From Tetragonia tetragonoides (Eukaryota; Streptophyta; Magnoliopsida; Caryophyllales; Aizoaceae), in contig CM076148.1 in assembly GCA_038025085.1 (NCBI GenBank), forward strand, positions 32,222,501 through 32,286,500: a stretch of DNA of 64,000 nt, written 5' to 3'. Position numbers and translations under genes: made by a program. Positions 1-10,189 of the stretch are shown here, piece after piece. Under the pieces are notes generated by a model, which saw only the letters and a list, made by a program, of their open reading frames with translations, was not told the DNA's origin and did not search any database. The stretch's first letter is position 1, and each line of letters begins with the position of its first letter.

Positions 1-417
1 TTTTGGCCTGGCTACATGTTTGTGATGAGAATGAGTTAAATTAGACACTGCAGAAACCACTTGTTGGCCAATCAGCATGATAAAGCTGACCTTGATGTTT
101 ACAGTCATTACTTAATTCACTGGGCCTACCTTATAGTCCTTATGGATCATACATCAATATCAATAAAGAAAAATACAACCCAAAAGGTTCACAAGCTTGA
201 AACAGTCAATTCAATCATAATGAAGCTTCAAAATCGCTTCAGTGCCAAAGTTAATCTAAAAAATTGCTACAAAATAGCAATTTTTATTTGCTGATTACCC
301 CATGACATCCTTTTCCAAAGCTCTTTACCTTAAAAATACCACCTGATACTAACTTACTCTTATAGCTCCCTTGAACAACATTAGATCAACGGATTACTAA
401 AACAATTTCTACGTAAC

Positions 418-1033
418 CCAACGAGCCAATAAGCATACCTTTACCAGAAGCACCAGATGGAATGCCATGTACTTGCAATCTTGTCTTAATTACATCTAAT
501 GGACACACAAATGTAGCAGCTATAGCACCTGCAATCAGATCACACATACCCAACCATCAAAATATATCCTTTTTTTCATCAGAAACACAATACCCACAAA
601 CCAAAAACACTTCAACAGCTAACCCACCTAACATAAACATAGTTCACAACAAATAACAAAAACCCACAAAACCACTCACAATTTGGCATACATTTTGGTT
701 TTATTTCCTATTTTCTTCAGAAACACAAACAACCCAAACCCACAACCCAAAAACACTTCACCAGCTACCAGCTAACATAAACATAATTGACAACAAATAA
801 GAAAACCCAACAAAACCATTCACAATTGGCACAAAATTTCTCAACTTTTTTTCGAGATTACACCAAAAATGTCATCAAAATGGTTGCTTTAAACCCTAAA
901 TGACATCAATTTGAAAACCCCAAAAAGGAAAATCAGAGAGGAGAGAGAAAATACCAGCGGCAGCACCGGCACCGGCGTCGGAGATGATATCTTTGGTGCA
1001 CCGGCGTTGCGACGAAGGTCCACCGCCGGTCAT
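418..1033 (-). CDS. Mitochondrial carrier protein, NAD+/folate transporter type (5' two exons, partial)
   Basis: Two exons on the minus strand look like the start of a mitochondrial carrier (SLC25) gene of the plant NAD+/folate transporter group. Exon 1, complement(955..1033), begins with ATG and encodes a leader ending DAGAGAAA; its donor is GT at 953-954. Exon 2, complement(418..528), follows a CAG acceptor in the matching phase and encodes AGAIAATFVCPLDVIKTRLQ then VHGIPSGASGKG, which contains the carrier signature PxDxxK at the end of transmembrane helix 1. The alternating small residues and the loop match the first third of plant NDT-type carriers. The exon 2 donor (GTTACG) is weak, so its 3' edge is uncertain. 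Further exons should lie to the left of the window. The family moves nucleotides or folates across organelle membranes; the substrate cannot be told from this piece. Confidence 0.7.
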
Positions 1034-1606
1034 ATTGACGCATCAATTGAAGAATAATACAACAGAGAGAAAATGTTAAATTATGGGTGAAAATGTTGAA
1101 TAATTGGAGTATTATATAGTAGTAAGATTTGTGACTTAGAATTAAAGAGTAGAAGAGGAGAGAGAAAGTGTTGGCATTGGCGGGGTCAAGACGGTGAGAG
1201 GTGGAAGAAAGAATAACGACTGGGGCGAACAAAATTTTGAAAAGAAAAAATAGAGAGAATAAATGTTGGGGAGAAATTGGATATGGTTGCTTTTGGCTTT
1301 TTGGTAATGGAAATGGAAATTTGGGGGAATCTGAGGTGTTGAAATTATAGGGAGGGTTGTGAAACTTATTGGGATTATATTCAAAATTCAATCTAATTTA
1401 GTTCAATTTAATCTAGTTCAATTTAAATTAGGTAATTTGGATTAATTTTTTGAATCTCATATTATACTTAGAGTTAAAAATAAATAAATAAATGAGTTTT
1501 TGGATTGAATTCAGTTTCATCCTTTCAGAGTCTAATAATCCAATCCAAAATTTCTGTTATTTTTGTCTTATGCTATATCTCTCAAGAATATCATTAGAGC
1601 CAAATA
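1034..1606 (-). promoter_or_regulatory. Upstream region of the carrier gene
   Basis: This stretch lies 5' of the minus-strand carrier gene and should hold its 5' UTR and promoter. It is A/T-rich with GA-rich patches on the plus strand near 1140-1300. I see no coding signal; the long minus-strand open frame over 933-1391 is mostly low-complexity and is not a gene. No individual element could be assigned with confidence. Confidence 0.3.
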
Positions 1607-2386
1607 CAATAAAACCTCTATAAATTAATAATGTCGGGGCCACGTAATTTTATTAATTTATATTTAATCGATAAATTAATAAATTATTAATTTAAATAGA
1701 GCTTTCTCGATTCAACGACCCTGCGTTATTCTTAATGCATAAAACATATAAAAAGGAATTAGTGAAGAATACATTTAGGAACTTCAAACAAAGTATTAAA
1801 GGTCTTAGGTACTATAACAAAATGGATGTCAATCACTTATTGGATTGCCCGAGTGAAAATTATACATGTTTATATATCCAAAGTTTAGAAAAAAAAAAAT
1901 TGTAGCTAGCGTGGTTGAAAATCTCATTAAAGATGATACTGAAGATAATACAATACATGTGCAACCAATTACTCGAAATGAAGTGCTCATAAGGAATCAA
2001 AGTATTGTTAGGAATAATGCTATATAACGGCAACAACTCTTCACAAGTTTGTTGCAGTATGAGAATGCAACACCGGAACCTTTGAATGCAGTAAGGATAA
2101 TTAGAGATGAAATGCAACTAGATTTAAATTTTAATAAAAAAAACAAACACCATTAGAGTCATAATTTACTTTAAATTGTCCTAGTAATATTTGTAATTTT
2201 ATATAGTTATTAATTTATAATTTTGATGGGACCTTAAATTTATAGGAGAGTTTTTCAGAAAATTATTATCTTATTATTTTATCAAAATTATTAATTTAGA
2301 TCCTAGACCAGAGTCGGGACCGAGCAAAATTATTATCTTAGAGATATTATTAATTTATTGAGTATTAATTTATTAAGGTTCTACTG
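1607..2386. mobile_element. Emigrant/Lemi1-like (pogo) DNA transposon deletion derivative
   Basis: The left end reads CAATAAAACCTCTATAAATT and the right end, reverse-complemented, CAGTAGAACCTTAATAAATT. These match the CAGTAAAACCTCTATAAATT terminus of plant Emigrant/Lemi1 pogo-like elements, and both ends are flanked by TA. Subterminal blocks of AAATTAATA repeats occur in inverted orientation at both sides. The interior around 1850-2130 reads on the plus strand as a degenerate protein tail interrupted by stops, possibly the remnant of a pogo transposase C-terminus. At 780 bp it is a non-autonomous derivative. Confidence 0.65.
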
Positions 2387-2855
2387 TAAAAAGTATAGAA
2401 GTTGAAAGTTGATGGATAAATGGGATAGGTATGCGAAGATTACCGTACCGAAAACTTGGAAGCTACCTCACTTGCTTTAATGAAAGTTGTAGACTTTTCT
2501 TTCTTCTTTTCTTTTTTTGAGAGGGAAATAGAAGACTTTCATGTTGCCAAATATACCAATGCTAGCAATTACCGTTATTCAAAAGAAGGGAGGCTACATG
2601 CTTGGTATCAATGCTAGCAACTATCGTTATTCAAAATTTCAGGTGTTTAAGTAACAAATCAACTATTTGCTTATGTAGTGTTACCCAACCAATAGAATAT
2701 TTTCAAACCAAATTTTTTCTTTTTTTTCTTTTTCCAAATACTCCAAAATCAGCCCCTATTTTCAGGGGTGTATTAGAGGGTAACAAAGTCAGGTGACCAA
2801 GAATTGTGGGAGCTTGATTTGATTTTTTGGTTTTGGACGGTTGTTTTGTTTTGTT
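2387..2855. other. Intergenic, nothing coding
   Basis: No gene is visible. Two near-identical stretches (about 2557-2585 and 2606-2635, sharing CAATGCTAGCAA) form a short direct duplication. A 25-bp segment at 2535-2559 recurs at 3671-3695. Confidence 0.4.
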
Positions 2856-2858
2856 TTA

Positions 2859-3165
2859 GTGCTTGTTTGGTTGACATACAACTAGCATAGGAAGTGCAAC
2901 TTCCTAGGAAGTGTAATTTCACTTGTTGTTTGGTTGACAAAAAAAACACAGGAATTAACTTCCTGCAGGAAGTGACTTCCTTCCTGATGGAGGAAGTTAC
3001 TTACCTTGTCCCCCCTAGGTAAGTCCTACTTCCCACATCACTTCCCATGAAATTAAAATTCCTTTGTGCAACCAAACAACTTTGGGCACTTTCCATGAAT
3101 TTCTAATTCCCATGAATTAGTACTTTCCATGGGAACTTACTTCCCACATTCAACCAAACAAGCAC
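2859..3165. mobile_element. Tourist-like MITE (TTA target duplication)
   Basis: The terminal inverted repeat GTGCTTGTTTGGTTGA at the left matches the reverse complement of the right end (TCAACCAAACAAGCAC). Both ends are flanked by TTA (2856-2858, 3166-3168). The interior is full of short inverted motifs such as GGAAGT/ACTTCC. A 307-bp length, short TIR and TTA duplication fit a PIF/Harbinger-type (Tourist) MITE. Confidence 0.75.
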
Positions 3166-3239
3166 TTAGTTTTGAACTTTGTTTTTATCGCTTCTTTGTT
3201 TTTTCTATTCCTAGCTTTTGTAATTGGGGTCTGGTCCCC

Positions 3240-3523
3240 ACCAACAAGGGTGGTGGTCTAGTGGTTCCAAGCTTACTCCCAAATGGTTTGGTAAGACAAG
3301 GTCATGGGTTCGAATCCCCATTCCCCCCATGCCTTGTGTATGCTGGCTTCTAGGAACTATACTAGCCTCTTGTTGGTGCTACATTGGTGGGGCCAGTTGC
3401 ACTAGTTGTTCAGCTAGTCTGATATGTTCGCTATTGAACACGAGAGTCCGAACATGATGTAGCAGGGGGTGCCTCGATCGCCATTCACTTGCACCCTCTT
3501 TTTGCTTAGAAAAAAAATATAAA
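3240..3523 (+). mobile_element. tRNA-derived SINE with intact target-site duplication
   Basis: The 5' part contains the two internal RNA polymerase III promoter boxes: an A box (TGGTGGTCTAGTGG, 3251-3264) and a B box (GGTTCGAATCCC, 3307-3318). Their spacing is tRNA-like, as expected for a tRNA-derived SINE head. The 3' end is A-rich. The element is flanked by 18-bp direct repeats, AATTGGGGYCTGGTCCCC at 3222-3239 and 3524-3541, with one mismatch. It is not a tRNA gene because the region between and after the boxes does not form a cloverleaf. Confidence 0.75.
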
Positions 3524-3770
3524 AATTGGGGCCTGGTCCCCTCTTTTGCACCCAAAAAAAAAAGAAAAAAATTCTGTGCACTAATGAGTCCGATCAAGTT
3601 AAAAAAATTAATTTAATTCAGCTTTTTCCAACGGAAAAGAATGTATACTCTCCCCAAAGACCAAGAGAAAACTTTCATGTTGCCAAATATACCAACAAGG
3701 CAACAACCAAAAACAAATTAGTGAAGAACTAAATGCTCGTACTTTATATACGTAGTACTCTAGTAAATTG

Positions 3771-4065
3771 AGGTTCCGTTTGATTCACCTGGATAAAACT
3801 GAACTGAACTGAACTGAACTGAACTGAACTGATTTGAACTGAATTAATTTTGTAAACTTGACCGTTAACCATTTAGAATTTGTCCAAAGATAGTCAATAT
3901 TGGAGTCATTTGAAAGTATGCTTTGAGATCTTTCGATGACATAATTATCATCATGATATTATTTCTGAATAAAAAGTTATATGAGTGCTATAATTACGAT
4001 GAACTGAACTGAACTCAAATGGACTGAACTGAATTTAAGTAAAATTAAGGTGAATCACAGCCTGA
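3771..4065. mobile_element. MITE with GATTCACCT ends and TGAAC pentamer repeats (copy 1)
   Basis: Ends reading GATTCACCTGGATAAAACTG and, at the other side, AAGGTGAATCACAGCCT define a roughly 290-bp element. A TGAAC pentamer array near 3799-3830 and shorter arrays at the far end make the outer parts mutually inverted. A second copy lies 25 bp away in the opposite orientation. Family assignment is open; it looks like a non-autonomous DNA element. Confidence 0.6.
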
Positions 4066-4088
4066 AAGTATAAATGGCATCATCACTA

Positions 4089-4358
4089 CGGCTCTGTTTG
4101 ATTCACCTTAATTTTACTTAAATTCAGTTCAATTCAGTCCAGTCCAGTAGTTCAGTTCATGTGTAATAATTTCATGATGAAAATTATGTCATCGGAATGA
4201 TCTCAAAGCATACTTTCAAATGAGTCCAATATTGACTATGTTTGGACGAATTTTAAATGGTTAACGATCAAGTTCAAAAAATCAATTAAGTTCAGTTCAG
4301 TTCAGTTCAGATCAGTTCAGTTCAGATCAGTTTTATCCAGGTGAATCAAGCGGAGCCT
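4089..4358. mobile_element. MITE with GATTCACCT ends (copy 2, inverted relative to copy 1)
   Basis: It starts GGCTCTGTTTGATTCACCTT and ends ATCCAGGTGAATCAAGCGGAG, the reverse of the 3771-4065 element, including the interior that mentions ATTATGTCATC. Together the two copies form a large imperfect palindrome of about 590 bp. Confidence 0.6.
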
Positions 4359-4363
4359 AATTA

Positions 4364-4581
4364 GGGCCCTGTTCTCTTCAACGGAATGGTGCGGGACGGT
4401 GAGGAACGGAACGGATTGGAATGGAACGGAAAGGAACGGCGCGGCGCGGATAATTCAAAAATATGTGAGACAAAATGAAGTACAGAATGCGGCGCGGAAC
4501 GAAACGGAATGAAACGGATTTGAACGGAACGGAACGAAACGAAACGGAATGCAGCATGGAATCGACGAAAAGAACAGGGCC
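4364..4581. mobile_element. Tourist-like MITE, GGAAC-repeat family (copy 1)
   Basis: Ends GGGCCCTGTTCT and AGAACAGGGCC are inverted repeats, with TTA on the left side (4361-4363); the right flank is TAG, so the duplication is imperfect. The interior is made of degenerate GGAAC/GGAAT pentamers. Two relatives sit at 7216-7411 and 16176-16347. Confidence 0.7.
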
Positions 4582-4763
4582 TAGGTACTATAGTTCCCCT
4601 CCAATTCACACTTTCCAGCTTCAGTATTTTGCGCAATCAAATCTTCACTTCTAGCTAGTTATTAAGTCTTCTTAAAACACTACCCCAAGCCAAACTTCAG
4701 CCTTAATCTCCGCACACTCAAAACTCCCTCACAAAACAGAACACTCTTAAGAGAAAACAAAAC

Positions 4764-5951
4764 ATGATCATCAACAACCACCATCACCATTACCAAAACC
4801 ACCCAAACTGGCAAGACCTCCCAATTGAAGTATGGGAAAAAATCAAAACCCACATCGAATCTCGAATCGACGTCTTTCGATTCCGAGCCGTCTGTCGTAC
4901 CTTGAGATCCCTCCTTCCTCCTTCTCACCTCCGATCCTCAACTCTTTTTCCTGCTCTCCGCCTCCCTTCCGTACCATTCTCCATTGTCATCGGCAAAAAG
5001 ATTCCCGCCTTTTTGTCCCCCGCCGCTGTTTGCCGTGTCGAAATAGCTAACTCAAAACAAAAACAAGCATCTGTAGCATATTTAACAAAAGTTGTTGAAG
5101 AATCAATAGAAGGCAAATTACAACTGTTAATACCACTCTCAAATCGTCATCTCAGAAACACCCCTGGTAAGCCTTACAAGACATTAAACATGCTGAATTT
5201 TCGCCTTATTGAAGTAGCTAAATCTTATACTCTCATAGCACGTAAAATTGGCTTACCATTGAGGGGCGTTGTCAAAGTAGTGTTGTTCAACAACAACAAT
5301 GATTCTGGACTTGGAATTTTGTGTTTATTCCGTGATGGGAAATTTGGGTTATTGGAAATTTGGTGACAAACAATGGACTCTTACGCAAAACCCGTTACTC
5401 CCTCCGTCCCAGATATAATTCTCTACAAGAGGCAATACTATGTTGTTGATAAATCAGGCACGGTTTGGTGGATCAATACTAATAATACCAAGTCATAACT
5501 TGAGCTTGTTCAATTTTCGCCGCCATTGTACATTGGTGACAAGAAACATTTGGTGGAATCAGAATCTATGTTATACATTGTCAACAAGTACATTACTGAG
5601 GACAAAAGAGTATATGACATGAAAGTTTATAGGCTCGACGAAGAATGGGGGACATGGGTTCATGTGTCGAGTTTGGGTGATCGTTTGTTCGTTTTAGGGA
5701 GTGATTGTTCGTTCTCTGCTTCAGCTATAGGGCTTGCTGGATGTAGCTCGGAAACGTATCGAAATTGAGTGTTTTTTACAGATAGTTGTGATGAAAGCAG
5801 GGGTGGTAAACTTGGTAGGATAAGTGGGTATTATACTCGTGTGTTTAGGTTGGATGATCGTTTGATTTGGCGAGTTGCAAGTTCTTCAGATCATATTTGT
5901 GTTTTCTCACCTCCATTAGAGTGGTTGCAATTGAGTGGCTCATCTGAGTAG
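4764..5951 (+). pseudogene. F-box/DUF295 (SKIP23-like) pseudogene
   Basis: The first 200 codons are open and closely resemble the intact gene at 8978. An N-terminal His/Asn-rich leader is followed by an F-box (WQDLPIEVWEKIKTHIESR then VFRFRAVCR) and the conserved CRVEIANSKQKQ block. The frame breaks near 5340-5366, just after the equivalent of LGHWKSGDKQW, and homology continues in other frames. The C-terminal half has an in-frame TAA near 5496 and a TGA at 5766-5768 where the intact gene has a Cys codon. The DUF295 end (FRLDDRLIWRVASSSDHICV) is still readable. The homologue encodes an SCF ubiquitin-ligase substrate adaptor; this copy cannot make a full protein. It is a tandem paralogue about 4 kb upstream of the intact gene. 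Confidence 0.85.
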
Positions 5952-7212
5952 TGAGAACAATAATCCTAGGACTTTTGTTCCATGCCTTTATATAAGTTGT
6001 AAGTTGGTTCTGTTTCAAAGGCAGAATTTGCCACCCCTTTATAGCTTCAGTTTCTAATGGATTTCTTGAGTATGGATTTCAATCATTAGATGTTTGGAAA
6101 TACAATGCTCATGTATAAATATGGTATTTTCTCCAATTAATTTTTGTATCACTTTCTGAGATTTTATAGAGGAAAATGACTACTACTATAAACAAGAGCT
6201 TGAGAGGTCTAATGACAATGACTCTTGATTAACTTAAAGTCATGGGACTATCCTAACATTATTGGGAACCATGGGTCTCTTATGACCCCATCTCAACATG
6301 AGGTCGCCTCTATATACAAGAATTACGTCAGGTTGAAACCGTCTCATATGAGTTTTTTTATGTATTGGGAATCATGACTCAAATGCTGCAATGCAGCCAA
6401 TTACAGTAATGTGAGAAGATTAGAGAAATGTTAGATAATAATTATGTGGGGATATGACTAGAGTTGTAACAATAATCACTATTTTTAAGGTAATCTTAGT
6501 CCACCATCGAAATAGTTTGTTGTAACATTAAAGAGAATTCACCCAGGTTGTTTTTTGGGATCAAATTCCCCCTGGGCTTATGAACAACACAATAAGTGAA
6601 TAAATAAGTAGAACAGAGATACCCTCAAAAAAAAAGTAGAACAGAGAAAATAGGATAATTTGAACCACGTCCTTAATCCTTGTTTGTATACTATAAAAAG
6701 AAAAAAAAAATCCTTGTTTGTAGACAAATAATAGGAATAAACAAGAAATTTTATTCAATTAAAATAGTCAAATGAATAAACCTAGAAATACTTGACTAAG
6801 GCTTTGTAAAATGGTTATCTTTTAATTAGCCACACAGAAGTTCAATCGCACAAAGTGCTAGATGTTAATTTTTTTCTTTTAATATTAAACAGCAAAAAAA
6901 ACTCAAATGAGGCAAATTAATGTATGAGGCGTCAAAAATAAGTGATACCTATTAAAAAAAAAGTCATATAAGATAACAAAGTGATATTGATAATTTTAAA
7001 GTCTGAAAATACTAAAAAGGTGATATATAAAAAGTGACACATGAGGAAAAGAAAAAGTGATATTGTACTGTGTTTTTTATACTATGAGAATACCAAAAAT
7101 ATGAAGAGTATAGAAAAATAATGACACTCGGAGGAAAAATGAGTGACACAAAGAGGTGAAAAAGAAATACCCTTGGTCATCTTATAAGAGAATGATTGAA
7201 ATTAAATTACAC
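5952..7212. other. Intergenic: decayed F-box 3' flank, then A/T-rich sequence
   Basis: 5925-6240 is the old 3' UTR and flank of the F-box pseudogene and matches 11415-11760 further right. From 6241 to 7212 the sequence is A/T-rich with several GTGATA-type short repeats. I see no gene, RNA or clear element there. Confidence 0.45.
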
Positions 7213-7215
7213 TTA

Positions 7216-7411
7216 GGTCATGTTCTTTTTGTCAATTTCATGCTGCATTCCGTTTCGTTTCGTTCCGTTTCGTTTCGTTACGCGCCGCATTCTGTACTTC
7301 ATTTTGTCTCACATATTTTTGAATTATTCGCGTCGCGCCGTTCCGTTCCGTTCCATTCCAATCCGTTCCATTCCTCACCGTCCGGGTCATTCCGTTGAAG
7401 AGAACAGGGCC
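7216..7411. mobile_element. Tourist-like MITE, GGAAC-repeat family (copy 2)
   Basis: Ends GGTCATGTTCT and AGAACAGGGCC are inverted and both sides carry TTA (7213-7215 and 7412-7414). The interior consists of TTCCG/TTTCG pentamers, inverted relative to the copy at 4364. Its right TTA is also the left TTA of the next element. Confidence 0.75.
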
Positions 7412-7414
7412 TTA

Positions 7415-7685
7415 GGGCCTGTTCTCCTCAACTTCCCCCTGAAGTATTCAGTAAAATTAAGTTCAATTCAGTAAAATTAAGTTCAGTTCAGTAAAAAGAA
7501 GTCCAGTTCAGGAAAATTCAGTAGAGTTCGGTAAACCAAAGAACAAATTTACTCTTTGTAATTGTAGATTCAGTAAAAATAAGTTCAGTTCAGAAAAATT
7601 CAGTTCAGTTCAGTTCAGTAAATTCCAGTTCAGTTCAGTATTGTGCAGATAAGTTCAGTAAAAAGAAGTTGAGGAGAACAGGCCC
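7415..7685. mobile_element. Tourist-like MITE, TTCAGT-repeat family
   Basis: The TIR GGGCCTGTTCTCCTCAACTT is matched exactly by the reverse complement of the right end, with TTA on both sides (7412-7414, 7686-7688). The interior is built from AAGTTCAGT/TTCAGTAAAA motifs. The sequence right after 7688 (TATGTTCTCCTCAACTTA) resembles another left end of the same family, so a further broken copy may follow. Confidence 0.75.
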
Positions 7686-8023
7686 TTAGTTTATGTTCTC
7701 CTCAACTTAACTTTAATTAGCAGCATGCATTTCGAACTGAGAATGGGTTTTCGGGATCACCTCATCCTCGCGGGTTCGTGACCCTTTGTCCCGACCCCCA
7801 TCACCTATCAGACCCAACGAGCGGTCCACGGAGTTTAAAATTTAATAAAATTTTATTTAGGTGATAAGGCGTACAAGAACTAAAGTGAATTGGAGTAAAT
7901 TTAACCGAGCTGATCTAACCTGAACTGAACTGATATTAACTTAATTGGACTAAACTACTATGAATTGAATTTCATTGAATTGACATAATCTGAACTAAAT
8001 CTGATTTGATTCTACTGAACTGA

Positions 8024-8295
8024 AGGTGCGTTTGTTAGAGTTGAACTTTCCAGAATTGAATTGAACTGAACTGAATTCAACATCACTAAACTGGACACTA
8101 TTGAAGTGAATTGGACACAAATGAATTGAATTGAACACAATTTGATATGTGAGACAAAAAGTATGTTTTTGAACTCAGTACCACTGAACTGAACTGAACT
8201 GAATTGAACATCATTTAATTGAATTTGAAATCACTGAATTGACATCTAAATTGAACTGAACTAAACTAACCGTGTAAGCTCTAACAGATGCACCT
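8024..8295. mobile_element. MITE with TGA flanks and TTAGAG-ending TIR
   Basis: The left end AGGTGCGTTTGTTAGAG and the reverse complement of the right end AGGTGCATCTGTTAGAG pair with two mismatches. Both sides carry TGA (8021-8023, 8296-8298). The interior is rich in TGAACTGAA motifs, as in the neighbouring MITEs. About 272 bp. Confidence 0.6.
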
Positions 8296-8298
8296 TGA

Positions 8299-8977
8299 AA
8301 GAGCTAATAGGAGTGGGGCCTCGGTACTAGTTATTAGTTATTTAACATTGACAAAAGAGAGTAAGTAAGGATGTATTCATGTTTAGAATTATCTCATGTC
8401 AATTCAGCGATTTCCACTTCAGTTCAGTTTAGTGATGCTCAATTTAAAGATATACTCTTTTTTTTTTTGTAGGAATTCAGAGATATATCTTTTTTCTCTC
8501 ATATCAAGTGATATTCAATTCAAATTAGATTAGTGTCTAATTCAATTCAACAGTGTTTATTTTGGTTCAGTAATAATAAATTCAATTCTGTTCAGATAAA
8601 TTAAGTCCTAAAAAACTCACCCTAAATACCCCAATATGACATCCACATATATGCACTGACCCATTCGCCATTTGTCCCAATAATAATTAGGAATTGAGTC
8701 TCATTTTCGTCACACTAGATCAGAAGATGACTTGTTGCTTTCAAAAGAAAAAAAAAACCTCCCCTAAAAGAACATACGGCTAAATTTCCACTGAAATTCC
8801 CACCATTCATAAGTCTCACACGTCATACCCAATCAGTCTACACAAAGTCTACTACATCTTTCAGTTGACTCACTTAAATCGCAATTCCCAAATGAATAAT
8901 AACACAGTACCCAACATTCTCACCCAAATCACTTCCCCATAAAACAGAGCAGTGAGAGCACCAAACTGAGACACAAA
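8299..8977. other. Upstream region of the intact F-box gene
   Basis: No coding signal. TTCAGTTCA-rich patches (8400-8600) look like residues of the same MITE families. The last 200 bp before 8978 should hold the promoter and 5' UTR of the F-box gene. Confidence 0.35.
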
Positions 8978-10189
8978 ATGAATCAAAACCACCACCATAA
9001 CTGGGCGAACGACCTCCCAAACGAAATATGGGAAATAATCAAAACCCACATCAAATCTCGTATCGACGTCTTTCGGTTCCGAGCCGTCTGCCATACTTGG
9101 CGATCCCTCATCCCTTTCTCTCACCTCCAATCATCTCTTTCCCCTCCGCTCCGCCTCCTTTGTCTCCCGTCCTCCTCCTCCTCCTCCTCCTCCGATATCG
9201 AGACTCTTGCTTTCTTATACCCCGCCACCATCTGTCGTGTCGAAATAGCTAACTCAAAACAAAAACAAGAAGAACAACCACAACCAGAACAACAACAACA
9301 ACAACAACAAACATCTGCAGCTTATTTGGCGAAAGTTGAAGAATCATCACAAGGCAACTTGCAGCTATTAATCCCCCTCACCTTCAATAATAATACTAGT
9401 AGTAATTCTGGTAAGAGAAGCTTGAACATGTTGAATTTTCGTCTCGTCGAAATTGCTAAATCCTATACGCTTAAATCCTTCATTTCTCGCTCGCCAATTG
9501 AAGGCATAGCTAAAGTATTGTTGTTTAACCACACCAACAAGAACAACAACAACAATGGAGTTGAAATTTTGTGTATATTTGGTGAAGGGAAATTGGGACA
9601 TTGGAAATCAGGTGACAAACAATGGACTTTGTTATATAAACAAAACCCTTTACAATATGATGATATAATCCTGTACAAGGGGCAATACTATGCTGTTGAT
9701 ACATCAGGGACTGTATGGTGGATTAATAACCAGACACTCGAGCTTGTTCAGTTTTCGCCCCAGTTATACTTAACTGGTGACAAGAAAACATTGGTGGAGT
9801 CAGAAATTATGCTATATATGGTTGATAAGTACATTGGCAACGACGAAAGGAGGGTTTGTGATATTAGAGTGTATAGGCTTGATGAAGAATGGGGGACGTG
9901 GGTTCATGTGTCGAGTTTGGGTGATCGATTGTTTGTTCTAGGGAATGATTGTTGTTTTTCTGCTTCTGCTGTAGGACTTGTTGGGTGTTGTACTGTTGTG
10001 TATCGGAATTGTGTGTTCTTTACTGATAGTTGTGATGAAAGGTTTGGTAATCATGGAGGGATAAGTGGGTATCGTACTCGTGTGTTTAGGTTGGATGATC
10101 GTAGGATTTGGAGGGTGTCGAGTTCTTCGAATCATATTTGTGTTTTTTCACCTCCTTTAGAATGGCTGAATGGCTCACATGAGCAGTGA
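8978..10189 (+). CDS. F-box/DUF295 protein, SKIP23-like (403 aa, single exon)
   Basis: This is an intact single-exon gene. Residues about 8-45 form the F-box (NDLPNEIWEIIKTHIKSRI, then VFRFRAVCHTWRSL), which docks on SKP1/ASK in an SCF ubiquitin ligase. A low-complexity Gln-rich linker (about 100-115) follows. The middle holds the family blocks LNMLNFRLVEIAKSYTL and DIILYKGQYYAVDTSGTVWW. The C-terminal DUF295 region (VYRLDEEWGTWVHVSSLGDR, FVLGNDCCFSASAVGL, RNCVFFTDSCDE) is complete and ends in ICVFSPPLEWL. The start is the first ATG in frame and puts the F-box at the N-terminus, as in relatives of Arabidopsis SKIP23. Its substrate is unknown. A broken tandem copy lies upstream and a third tail remnant downstream. 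Confidence 0.9.
   Translation: MNQNHHHNWANDLPNEIWEIIKTHIKSRIDVFRFRAVCHTWRSLIPFSHLQSSLSPPLRLLCLPSSSSSSSSDIETLAFLYPATICRVEIANSKQKQEEQPQPEQQQQQQQTSAAYLAKVEESSQGNLQLLIPLTFNNNTSSNSGKRSLNMLNFRLVEIAKSYTLKSFISRSPIEGIAKVLLFNHTNKNNNNNGVEILCIFGEGKLGHWKSGDKQWTLLYKQNPLQYDDIILYKGQYYAVDTSGTVWWINNQTLELVQFSPQLYLTGDKKTLVESEIMLYMVDKYIGNDERRVCDIRVYRLDEEWGTWVHVSSLGDRLFVLGNDCCFSASAVGLVGCCTVVYRNCVFFTDSCDERFGNHGGISGYRTRVFRLDDRRIWRVSSSSNHICVFSPPLEWLNGSHEQ

Noticed and set aside
933..1391. 152-aa minus-strand protein upstream of the carrier
   Set aside because: Composition is low-complexity, and it overlaps exon 1 of the carrier in the wrong frame.
3240..3330. tRNA gene suggested by A and B box motifs
   Set aside because: No acceptor stem or anticodon arm can be formed around the boxes, and the unit has an A-rich end and 18-bp target duplications, so a SINE explains it better.
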